NCBI GenBank assembly: GCA_947632495.1
Contig: CANRPL010000035.1
Coordinates: 1 to 13,874, forward strand
From: an uncultured Bacilli bacterium
GTDB taxonomy: Bacteria > Bacillota_I > Bacilli_A > RF39 > UBA660
Length of the DNA: 13,874 nt
Reading direction: 5' to 3'
Part shown: positions 6,258 through 12,852 of the stretch, piece by piece
Layout of the letters: each line of letters begins with the position of its first letter
How positions within the stretch are numbered: position 1 is the first letter of the stretch
Notes under the pieces: generated by a model
What the model was told of the DNA's origin: nothing
Database searches by the model: none
Seen by the model: only the letters and a program-made list of their open reading frames with translations
Made by a program: the position numbers and the translations under genes

Positions 6258-7547
6258 ATGAATAATTGTAGTCGCTGTGGAACACCTATCGCGCCTGGTA
6301 CCCAACATTGTAGTCGCTGTGGTAACTATGTAGGTAATCCGCAGATGAATAATGCCTATAGTAATAATACTTATAATGCCAATTATCCTTATGGTAATAT
6401 GAATTATCCAAATAATACTTATAACAATCCTAATTACCAAAATAATCCTAATTATTATAATGTTAATCCTAACAATTATGGAGTGAATAGTGCACCAGTT
6501 AAAGATAATCGCTATAAAATGTTAGGTTTAGGACTCGGTGTTGGGGTTGTTTTAATTGTCTTTGCTTATTTTTTATTCTTTAGAGATAATTCTAATGATT
6601 ATTATTTCAATACTAGTAGTCAAGATGATACCGAAGAAATTATCACATCCAATAATAATTCATCTAAAACTACTAGTAAATATCGCACGGTTATTGTCTA
6701 TGACCATAGTTATACGAGCGTCACTATCAATAATGAAACCGACGCTAAAAATTTAATTGTTAAAGATTCAGTTGAACAAAAGGGACAATGTCCTAGTGAT
6801 ATTAAAAAAGTTGAAGAAGAACTAATTAAAAATTACAATATTACGGCGGTTAATTTATGTGAAATGGATGTTAATTTTGCTCGTGAACTAGGCAATGTTT
6901 TTAAAAAAGTCTATGCGGAATTTCCGGGTGTTAGAAGATCAATTACTAATGTTACTTTAGTAAATGGTACAATGTCGGATAATTATATCGCCGCATTTAT
7001 GCCATCATTTTCTTTTGCCATATCAAATAGTACGAGTGGTTATCCTCACGTTATTAAAACGCAGATTTTATTAAATACAAGTTATTTTCTAAATAAAGAG
7101 CGTTTAGCAGCATCAGTTAAGGATGGTTCTAATTCTGGTCACTTTCCACCTAACGCTACCATATATTCGCCTGTAGCGCATGAATTAGGTCATTATCTAT
7201 CCTTTTTAGCGCTTTCTAAATATCATCAAAACAATGGCTTTTTAGTATTAAATAGTAGTGGCTTAAATAGTTATTATGATGTTATGCAAGATTTTGCTAG
7301 TGGTGATTATTCACTTTCAATGATTAAAGAAGCATATAATAAGTATCAAAAAGATACGAAAACAACTTTATCTTTAGATGAATGGCGTGGTACAATTTCA
7401 CAATATGCTTTAGCTAAAGATAATTCTGGTAAATATATTTATGATGAGACAATTGCAGAAGCTTTTCATGATGTCTATCTAAATGGTACTAAAGCAAAGG
7501 ATGCTAGTAAATATATTGTTAATGTTTTAAAAGAGAAGTTGGGGTAG
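6258..7547 (+). CDS. Zinc-ribbon membrane protein with external HExxH metallopeptidase-like domain
   Basis: A 429-residue protein with an unusual chain of parts. Residues 4-21 are a zinc ribbon (CSRCG...CSRCG; C4, C7, C18, C21), presumably cytoplasmic. Residues ~28-80 are an Asn/Tyr/Pro-rich linker. Residues ~89-109 are a membrane segment. The rest, presumably outside, ends in a zincin-like region: HELGH at 308-312 and AEAFHD with E401 as the likely third ligand 89 residues later, as in gluzincin-like families where an ISxYA...AEAF element follows HExxH. C178 and C201 are the only cysteines after the membrane segment. I infer a membrane-anchored zinc peptidase; no substrate can be named. I chose ATG 6258 because AGAGGTG (6245-6251) is 6 bases upstream; the in-frame GTG at 6249 lies inside that site. 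The stop overlaps or abuts the next gene, indicating an operon. Confidence 0.82.
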   Translation: MNNCSRCGTPIAPGTQHCSRCGNYVGNPQMNNAYSNNTYNANYPYGNMNYPNNTYNNPNYQNNPNYYNVNPNNYGVNSAPVKDNRYKMLGLGLGVGVVLIVFAYFLFFRDNSNDYYFNTSSQDDTEEIITSNNNSSKTTSKYRTVIVYDHSYTSVTINNETDAKNLIVKDSVEQKGQCPSDIKKVEEELIKNYNITAVNLCEMDVNFARELGNVFKKVYAEFPGVRRSITNVTLVNGTMSDNYIAAFMPSFSFAISNSTSGYPHVIKTQILLNTSYFLNKERLAASVKDGSNSGHFPPNATIYSPVAHELGHYLSFLALSKYHQNNGFLVLNSSGLNSYYDVMQDFASGDYSLSMIKEAYNKYQKDTKTTLSLDEWRGTISQYALAKDNSGKYIYDETIAEAFHDVYLNGTKAKDASKYIVNVLKEKLG

Positions 7548-7552
7548 TGAAG

Positions 7553-9292
7553 ATGAAGAAAAAAATAATATATAGTATATGCCTAATATCACTATTAGCT
7601 AGTGTCTTTGCTTTAAGTAATCATTTTAGTTATGATTCTTCTAAATTAACTTTTAAAGATACAAATAAGCAAAAAGCTATTACTGATAGTTTTGATGATC
7701 GTTATGCCTTATCTTTATCTATTGAGAGTAATGATAAAGAACTCGAAGAGAAAATAAAGTTATTAGCGAAAAAAACCACTTATTTATTAATTGGTGAAAT
7801 GAATACGAAAGAGGAAAGTAGTGAGCACTTTTATAAGAGACATAAGGAATATGAAAATCTAGGTGCCTTTAATTATTTTCCACGTAATCCTAATCGTAAA
7901 GATGATTTAGATCCTAAAATTTATGATGAATCTGTAGAAAATTATGGTTTAGCTTATGTATCGGAGATGGCTATTCCGCAAATATTTACTAAAATTAATG
8001 AATTGGATATCGTCTATAATTCTTATGGTGATATCAAAGTGAGTGCTGGTGATGGTCTAGCTTTTAGCATGGTAACGTTACCTAATGTTACTATGAAAAG
8101 TGAAAAGGAAGATAATCCTTTAGAGTATGAAGAAATTAAAACTAATTTAATTCTTTATTACTACTATATGTTAATAGATGGGGAATATCGTCTATGGTAT
8201 TTATATGGTGATACGACAGATAATGTCAATGAGTATTTTAATATTATTGAGGATAATGAGACATCAACTAAAAAGTTAGCATCTACCTCTTTCCAATCTG
8301 ATCTATCAACTGCCTATAATTTTGATAAATTAAATAAAATACCCGAAAGTCAATTTACTAAAATATATAATAATAATATCAATAGTCTTGTCTACCTAAC
8401 ATCATATTATAATAATCAGGTTGTCACTTCGGCAAATGGTTTTTACATCAATAATGGTATTATCGTAACGACATGGGATTTTATTGAAGAAGCTTTACAA
8501 AAGGCACAATATATTGTCGTTAAAGATAATAATGGTAATGTTATCAATATTGACGGTATTATTACAGCTAATCCTGAGACAGATGTTGCGCTTATTAAAG
8601 CAAAAAATCCAAGTAAAGTAATGGTAACTTTAGGAGACACAAGCAAGATGAAAGTTGAAGATCCTGCCGTTACCATCAGTAGTAAGACGGGTATTAGTTT
8701 TGTCATCCAAAAAGGTATTGTTATTTCTAATGATAATTATTTAAACACTTCAATACCACTTTATACATCTGATCAAGGTAGTCCTGTCTTTGATCAAAAT
8801 GGTAATGTTATTGGAATGAATACGGCATTATCGACAAGTTCATTAATTTCTATGTCGATTAATAGTAAAATATTAAAAGAGATTCAAGATAAATTTAAGC
8901 AAATTGCTTTTAATACAATTGAAACCATATCTTTTGATAAATTGAAAGAAGAATTTTATTATTTAGAATATGCGGATGAAAAAGTAACAAGCAATATTCC
9001 TAAAAAAATATGGTCTAAATATTCTAAAATTGGTAAGCTTGAAGATAATATTCAATTAGAATTATTAAAGGCAAGTTACAAAGATGGTATTGTCAGTTTA
9101 CGCTATAAAAATACGATTGCTAAATACATTAATAGTATGCAACTAGCTGCTTCTTTTAGAGAAGAATTAGTTAAAGAAGGGTATAAAGAAATTTCTAGTA
9201 GTGCTTCTAAATACGTTTATAAGAATAAAGAATATCAAATCATTATTATGGATGAATTTGATTACTTAATTATAGTGATGGTGAAATTATGA
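7553..9292 (+). CDS. Membrane-anchored HtrA-like pseudoprotease
   Basis: A 579-residue protein with an N-terminal hydrophobic segment (~3-22, signal anchor or signal peptide), an unrecognised domain (~30-245), a trypsin/HtrA-like domain (~275-445) and an unrecognised C-terminal domain (~450-579). In the HtrA-like part, GDTSKMKV, the region leading to KGIVIS, and SPVFDQNGNVIGMNT match GDSTKLKV, TGVVS and GGALLNSSGEVVGINS of the HtrA encoded at 12853. At the catalytic positions, TNNHV is replaced by VTTWDF (W308 for His) and GNSGG by SDQGS (Q408 for Ser); only the Asp (D344) remains. It should be unable to act as a serine protease and may bind peptides or regulate partners (inference). ATG 7553 is preferred over GTG 7547 for ribosome-site spacing (GGGG at 7541-7544), but the site is weak. 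The TGA stop overlaps the next ATG in ATGA, so translation is probably coupled. Confidence 0.8.
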   Translation: MKKKIIYSICLISLLASVFALSNHFSYDSSKLTFKDTNKQKAITDSFDDRYALSLSIESNDKELEEKIKLLAKKTTYLLIGEMNTKEESSEHFYKRHKEYENLGAFNYFPRNPNRKDDLDPKIYDESVENYGLAYVSEMAIPQIFTKINELDIVYNSYGDIKVSAGDGLAFSMVTLPNVTMKSEKEDNPLEYEEIKTNLILYYYYMLIDGEYRLWYLYGDTTDNVNEYFNIIEDNETSTKKLASTSFQSDLSTAYNFDKLNKIPESQFTKIYNNNINSLVYLTSYYNNQVVTSANGFYINNGIIVTTWDFIEEALQKAQYIVVKDNNGNVINIDGIITANPETDVALIKAKNPSKVMVTLGDTSKMKVEDPAVTISSKTGISFVIQKGIVISNDNYLNTSIPLYTSDQGSPVFDQNGNVIGMNTALSTSSLISMSINSKILKEIQDKFKQIAFNTIETISFDKLKEEFYYLEYADEKVTSNIPKKIWSKYSKIGKLEDNIQLELLKASYKDGIVSLRYKNTIAKYINSMQLAASFREELVKEGYKEISSSASKYVYKNKEYQIIIMDEFDYLIIVMVKL

Positions 9293-10974
9293 TGAAGAAG
9301 ATTAAAAAAATATTTACGACTTATAAACTTACTTTTTTAGTAGCGGCTATTGTTCTTGTATTAGGAGTATTGTCTTTAGTTCTTATTAAAACTTTAGGTA
9401 ATAAAGATCTTATTAAAGAGTTAAGTAATGATTTTTATCTAGTTAAATATGATAATAGTTGGAAAATTGATAAACAAAAAGATAATTTAATCATTTTTAA
9501 ACATAAAAAAAGTAATAGTTCATTACAATTAGAAATAGTTGATATTGAAGATGATTATGCCTATCGTTCAATTGATGATTTAATTGATGAAGTTACTTAC
9601 AGTCTTGAAGAAAGTAATCCTGATTATCACTTAATTTCTAAACAGGAAGAACAATTTACCCAATATGAAGATTTAGGTTATAAATATTTATATGAAAATG
9701 GTAAATCGCAAGTATTAGTAATTGTCTATAAACATAGTGATAAGCTTGTTATAGGTACTTATGAGGCGGATAATGATTATTTTGATATTCTTCTCGATAG
9801 TGTTCAAAATATTATTTATAATTTTAATGTTAAGGAAGAAACTTTTCCTATCGCTACCGAACTTGATATTAAACTTAATGATATTAATTATTACCAAGGA
9901 AAAGAATTAGCTGGTAAATTTACTAAAACGAAAGAATACGAGGTAGCTTCCAATCACTATTATGTATCATATTCAATTCCTACAGAATTTACTATGAGAT
10001 ATATTGTTTTACGTTATAATAACTTCGCATATGAAGATGCTGATAGTGGAGCTAGCATCGAAATTAATACTAATATTTATTTAAGCAATATATATGAATA
10101 TTTTTCCAAAGATAGCGCTATTAATGCTTATGAGACTTATAAAGCTAAAGATGATGACTATAAGAATTTTAAAGAAGTAGTTGGCCCTTTAAAGAGTGAT
10201 TATGAAAGTTTTATTTATAAAAATACCTATGATTCAACTTGTCATAGATACAATGAAGATTTTGAATATATCGAATATGATTGCCATAATGAAACTGTTA
10301 AATTAGCTTATGCCTTAAATCGTAATCATATCTTTGTAGTAGAGATACGTGCTAAAGAAACAGGTGTTCCTAAAGAACTTGTCAATAGTATTAAAATAAA
10401 TAAGATTAAAAACTATCCTACCTATGTCATTAATCATGACGATGGAACTAATATTATAAGTGAATTAAAAACTTATAAAGATTATAAACAAGAAAAAATA
10501 TTAAAAGTATCCCTTAAAGTGCCTAATAGCTATGAAGAATATGATAACGACTTTGAAGATTTATATCGTCAAAAAAAATTTCGCTATAATTATAATGAAT
10601 CTACTGACTTATATGATTATACTGTAAACTATGATTTAACTAATTATGTTGATTATGACCAAATGATTGCTAGTCGCAATTCTTCAATTACGATATCGAA
10701 ATCTTTAAAATTTAATCCTTATAAAAAAGAGGGGAATTTAACATTTAATGGTAAAACATTTGCTGTATATAGTGGTGGTGAAGAAGCTTTAGGTGGGGTC
10801 ATGTTTACAAATGTTAACAGATTTAAGTATTATATTAATAAAAAAATGTTGTTTTATAAAGTAGATGATGATAAAATGTTAATGATAGAGATTAAGGGTA
10901 ATGGTAAAAGCATTAGTAAAGGTGTGTTAAATGCATTAACCAACTTTGATGTATCAGAAGAAGAAAATAATTAG
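9289..10974 (+). CDS. Membrane-anchored protein with about three tandem extracytoplasmic domains
   Basis: A 561-residue protein not assignable to a named family. A basic N-terminus and a membrane segment (~15-35) precede ~520 residues predicted to lie outside. I see about three units of similar strand/helix texture: ~42-183 (FYLVKYDNSWKI... ending DSVQNIIYNF), ~195-385 (YYVSYSIPTEF... ending ELVNSIKINKI) and ~395-557 (LKVSLKVPNSYEEY... ending GVLNALTNF). Each opens with an aromatic-rich strand and ends in a helix plus short strand, the pattern of PsbP/Mog1-like or DUF1795-like folds; this is a shape argument only. C318 and C332 are the only cysteines and may form a disulfide. ATG 9289 overlaps the upstream TGA by 4 bases; ATG 9292 is an equally possible start, with GGTGA at 9280-9284. 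The protein is acidic and Tyr/Asn/Asp-rich. It is the third gene of the operon. Confidence 0.78.
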   Translation: MMKKIKKIFTTYKLTFLVAAIVLVLGVLSLVLIKTLGNKDLIKELSNDFYLVKYDNSWKIDKQKDNLIIFKHKKSNSSLQLEIVDIEDDYAYRSIDDLIDEVTYSLEESNPDYHLISKQEEQFTQYEDLGYKYLYENGKSQVLVIVYKHSDKLVIGTYEADNDYFDILLDSVQNIIYNFNVKEETFPIATELDIKLNDINYYQGKELAGKFTKTKEYEVASNHYYVSYSIPTEFTMRYIVLRYNNFAYEDADSGASIEINTNIYLSNIYEYFSKDSAINAYETYKAKDDDYKNFKEVVGPLKSDYESFIYKNTYDSTCHRYNEDFEYIEYDCHNETVKLAYALNRNHIFVVEIRAKETGVPKELVNSIKINKIKNYPTYVINHDDGTNIISELKTYKDYKQEKILKVSLKVPNSYEEYDNDFEDLYRQKKFRYNYNESTDLYDYTVNYDLTNYVDYDQMIASRNSSITISKSLKFNPYKKEGNLTFNGKTFAVYSGGEEALGGVMFTNVNRFKYYINKKMLFYKVDDDKMLMIEIKGNGKSISKGVLNALTNFDVSEEENN

Positions 10975-10990
10975 TCTTTTATGTAAAATG

Positions 10991-11007
10991 GAAAGTGTGA
11001 TACTTTC
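10991..11007 (+). repeat. Short inverted repeat in the 9289/11026 gene gap
   Basis: GAAAGT (10991-10996) and ACTTTC (11002-11007) form a 6-bp hairpin with loop GTGAT just before the ribosome site of the next gene. No T-run follows, so it is not a terminator. It might affect mRNA stability or access to the ribosome site, or be chance. Confidence 0.35.
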
Positions 11008-11025
11008 AAGAATGGAGTGATAAAT

Positions 11026-11850
11026 ATGAATAATAATATGATGAATCCAATGCAACCAAATCAAAACGGTAATTTTAATAATAATGTTCCTAATGCTTAT
11101 CCAATGCCAGGAGCTCCCGTTCCAGGTCCAGTACCAGGTCCAGTACCACAACCTGTACCTCAACCACAACCTCCAGTAGCGCCAAATGGTCCAATGTTTA
11201 ATCAACCAGCACCAGCACCAAAGAAGAGTGGAGGAAGTAAATTCTTACTTATCGGTATAATTGCTGTTTTACTTGTTGCTATCGTTGTAATGGCTGTTAT
11301 GCTAACTAAGAAAGATAGTGGTTCTAAAGATTCTAAAGATGATAATGAGACAACAAAAGAAGAAGCAGTCGTTGCGACAACTAAAGTATCTTTTGGTGGT
11401 TATGAATTTGCTATACCAGCTGAATTGAGATATGAAAAATCAACAACCACTTTAACTGTTACTGATGATGAAGAAACATGGCTTTTAGACTTTGTTATTT
11501 CTAGTAATGCTAAATATGATTTAATTAAAGAACGTCAAGCTCAATTGTTAACTAATATTAAGAATGCAGGATATCAAGCAACAAAAGTTGAAGTAAAGAA
11601 AATTAAAGGTGTTGAATTTGTTGTTTGTGAAGTATCTGTTGGTGGAACAAAAGGTATCTTTGCTTATGCTAAATTAGATGATACGCATACAATGTGTGTT
11701 ACAGTACAAACGGTTGATAATGAATTTGATTATGCACCACTTGATTATGCTTCTCCTATTATTGCGTCAGCTAAAACATATGATTCATCAAATGCTATCG
11801 CACCATCTAAAAATTTAAATCCATCTAATCCACTAACAAATTTAAATTAA
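11026..11850 (+). CDS. Pro/Gln/Asn-rich membrane protein with one extracytoplasmic domain
   Basis: A 274-residue protein. Residues 1-70 are low complexity: Asn/Met-rich, then a Pro-Val-Gly/Gln run (~28-52, repeated PVPGPVP and PVPQP units, also visible as DNA repeats of CCAGGTCCAGTA), presumably cytoplasmic. Residues ~72-94 are a membrane segment, then a Lys/Asp/Ser-rich linker, and one external domain at ~118-255 starting VSFGGYEFAIPAELRYE. That opening resembles each repeat unit of the upstream 9289 product, suggesting a shared fold. The domain has two cysteines, C201 and C224. I chose ATG 11026 because GGAG at 11014-11017 lies 8 bases upstream; the in-frame GTG 11017 overlaps that site. 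It sits 51 bases after the preceding gene and ends at the operon terminator. The layout (disordered N-terminus, one membrane segment, external domain) is like that of the 6258 product without its zinc ribbon. Function unknown. Confidence 0.83.
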   Translation: MNNNMMNPMQPNQNGNFNNNVPNAYPMPGAPVPGPVPGPVPQPVPQPQPPVAPNGPMFNQPAPAPKKSGGSKFLLIGIIAVLLVAIVVMAVMLTKKDSGSKDSKDDNETTKEEAVVATTKVSFGGYEFAIPAELRYEKSTTTLTVTDDEETWLLDFVISSNAKYDLIKERQAQLLTNIKNAGYQATKVEVKKIKGVEFVVCEVSVGGTKGIFAYAKLDDTHTMCVTVQTVDNEFDYAPLDYASPIIASAKTYDSSNAIAPSKNLNPSNPLTNLN

Positions 11851-11856
11851 AAAAGA

Positions 11857-11891
11857 GAAAAATAATATAGTTAACGCTATATTATTTTTTT
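11857..11891 (+). terminator. Rho-independent terminator of the envelope operon
   Basis: AATAATATAG (11861-11870) pairs perfectly with CTATATTATT (11877-11886) around a six-base loop. A-rich sequence upstream and a seven-T run ending at 11891 let the stem extend and give the release signal. This marks the end of the 6258-11850 transcription unit. Confidence 0.9.
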
Positions 11892-11893
11892 AC

Positions 11894-11923
11894 TTGATTT
11901 TTTTAAAACGATTGTGATAAGAT
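11894..11923 (+). promoter_or_regulatory. Promoter of the phosphoesterase gene
   Basis: TTGATT (11894-11899) as -35 and TAAGAT (11918-11923) as -10, spaced by 18 bases, with TG at 11915-11916 as an extended -10. It begins right after the preceding terminator. Transcription would start near 11930. Confidence 0.6.
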
Positions 11924-11948
11924 TAACACAGCGTAGGTAGGTGAGAAA

Positions 11949-12779
11949 ATGCGTATTGCTATTATATCGGATATCCATAGTAATTATGAAGCTTTAAAAA
12001 GTGTTTTAGAGGATATAAGGAAAAGGCAAGTCGATAAAATCTTTTGCCTAGGAGATATTATTGCTAAAGGATATCATCCGCATGAATGCTTAAAATTAAT
12101 TAAAGAAAATTGTGATGTTGTCGTTAGAGGTAATTGTGATGAATTCTTTGCTCGCAATCAAGTTATCAATGAAGATAAGCCAGTTGAAAAAGAACGAATT
12201 TTATTTCATCAAAAAGAACTTACTAAAGAAGAAAAAGATTATCTTTTATCTTTACCATATTGTTATGAATTTTATATGAGTGGTCGCTTGATTAGGCTTA
12301 TGCATGCAACGCCTTCAAGTATTAATAAATCGGTTAGTATGTTAGCGAGTATTAAAAGTCGTTATGAAATGTTTTTACCTAGTAAAAATACGATTAGTGA
12401 TCAAGTTGCCGATGTAGTTATCTATGGTCATTTACATGTTCAGTTAGCTTCTAATTTATATAATCGTACTTTACTTAATTGTGGCAGTGTCGGTAATAGT
12501 TTATGTTTTGTTCGTAATGATGCTAAAGATGCTAATCCGCTAAATGTTACTAATGCTGAATATCTAATTATTGAAGGAGATTTAGATGAGAAAGAGCATA
12601 CTTCTTTTGCCTATCAATTCGTTAATGTACCATATGATACAGAAAAAGAGTTGATGGCTGCTAAAGATAGTAATGGTTATACTAACTATGAATATGAGAT
12701 TCATAATGGTAAATATTCTAATATGAATAAAATATATCAAGTTTGGGCTGATGAAGGTGTTGATATATCGCAAATTTAA
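11949..12779 (+). CDS. Calcineurin-like metallophosphoesterase
   Basis: A cytoplasmic two-metal phosphoesterase of 276 residues in the YfcE/Metallophos_2 type. All metal-site motifs are present in order: SDIH (D8, H10), LGD (G35, D36), GNCD (G61, N62, D64), HATP (H119) and GHLH (H161, H163), then NCGSVGN (177-183). It is longer than the ~180-residue YfcE enzymes, with an extra C-terminal part (~200-276). The substrate (nucleotide, phosphodiester or phosphoprotein) cannot be told from sequence. The start ATG 11949 has AGGTGAG (11939-11945) 3 bases upstream, slightly close; it gives the standard MRIAIISDIH N-terminus of the family. It has its own promoter and is followed by htrA after 73 bases without a visible terminator, so readthrough into htrA is possible. 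Confidence 0.92.
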   Translation: MRIAIISDIHSNYEALKSVLEDIRKRQVDKIFCLGDIIAKGYHPHECLKLIKENCDVVVRGNCDEFFARNQVINEDKPVEKERILFHQKELTKEEKDYLLSLPYCYEFYMSGRLIRLMHATPSSINKSVSMLASIKSRYEMFLPSKNTISDQVADVVIYGHLHVQLASNLYNRTLLNCGSVGNSLCFVRNDAKDANPLNVTNAEYLIIEGDLDEKEHTSFAYQFVNVPYDTEKELMAAKDSNGYTNYEYEIHNGKYSNMNKIYQVWADEGVDISQI

Positions 12780-12826
12780 TCACCGAAAACATAAAAAAAT
12801 TTCACATAATCGACACAAAAAGAGCC

Positions 12827-12832
12827 TATAAT
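12827..12832 (+). promoter_or_regulatory. Probable -10 element of htrA
   Basis: A perfect TATAAT (12827-12832) lies 20 bases before the htrA ATG. The best -35-like hexamer, TTCACA at 12801-12806, is 20 bases away, which is too far for an ideal sigma-A promoter. With a start near 12839 the transcript would begin almost at the ribosome site GAGGAG (12841-12846). Such an imperfect promoter often needs an activator, but no operator was recognised. Confidence 0.45.
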
Positions 12833-12852
12833 CATAATGTGAGGAGATAAAT

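Noticed and set aside
6210..6440. Minus-strand Ile-rich ORF
   Set aside because: It mirrors the Asn/Tyr-rich (AAT, TAT) linker of the zinc-ribbon gene and covers the promoter; composition shadow.
6349..6485. Repeated AATAATACTTATAA-like units, considered as a possible repeat array
   Set aside because: The units follow the codon frame of an Asn/Tyr-rich linker and have no uniform repeat/spacer pattern; not a CRISPR array or an independent element.
8443..8706. Minus-strand hydrophobic ORF inside the pseudo-HtrA gene
   Set aside because: The plus-strand frame there matches the HtrA family, so this is a shadow.
10954..11205. Minus-strand Trp-rich ORF of 83 codons
   Set aside because: It is the complement of the Pro-rich (CCA) tract of the 11026 gene, so TGG repeats arise automatically.
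12754..12783. GGTG...CACC pair around the phosphoesterase stop, considered as a terminator
   Set aside because: Only four base pairs form before mismatches and the loop is long; the A-rich tail is on the wrong strand for a plus-strand terminator.
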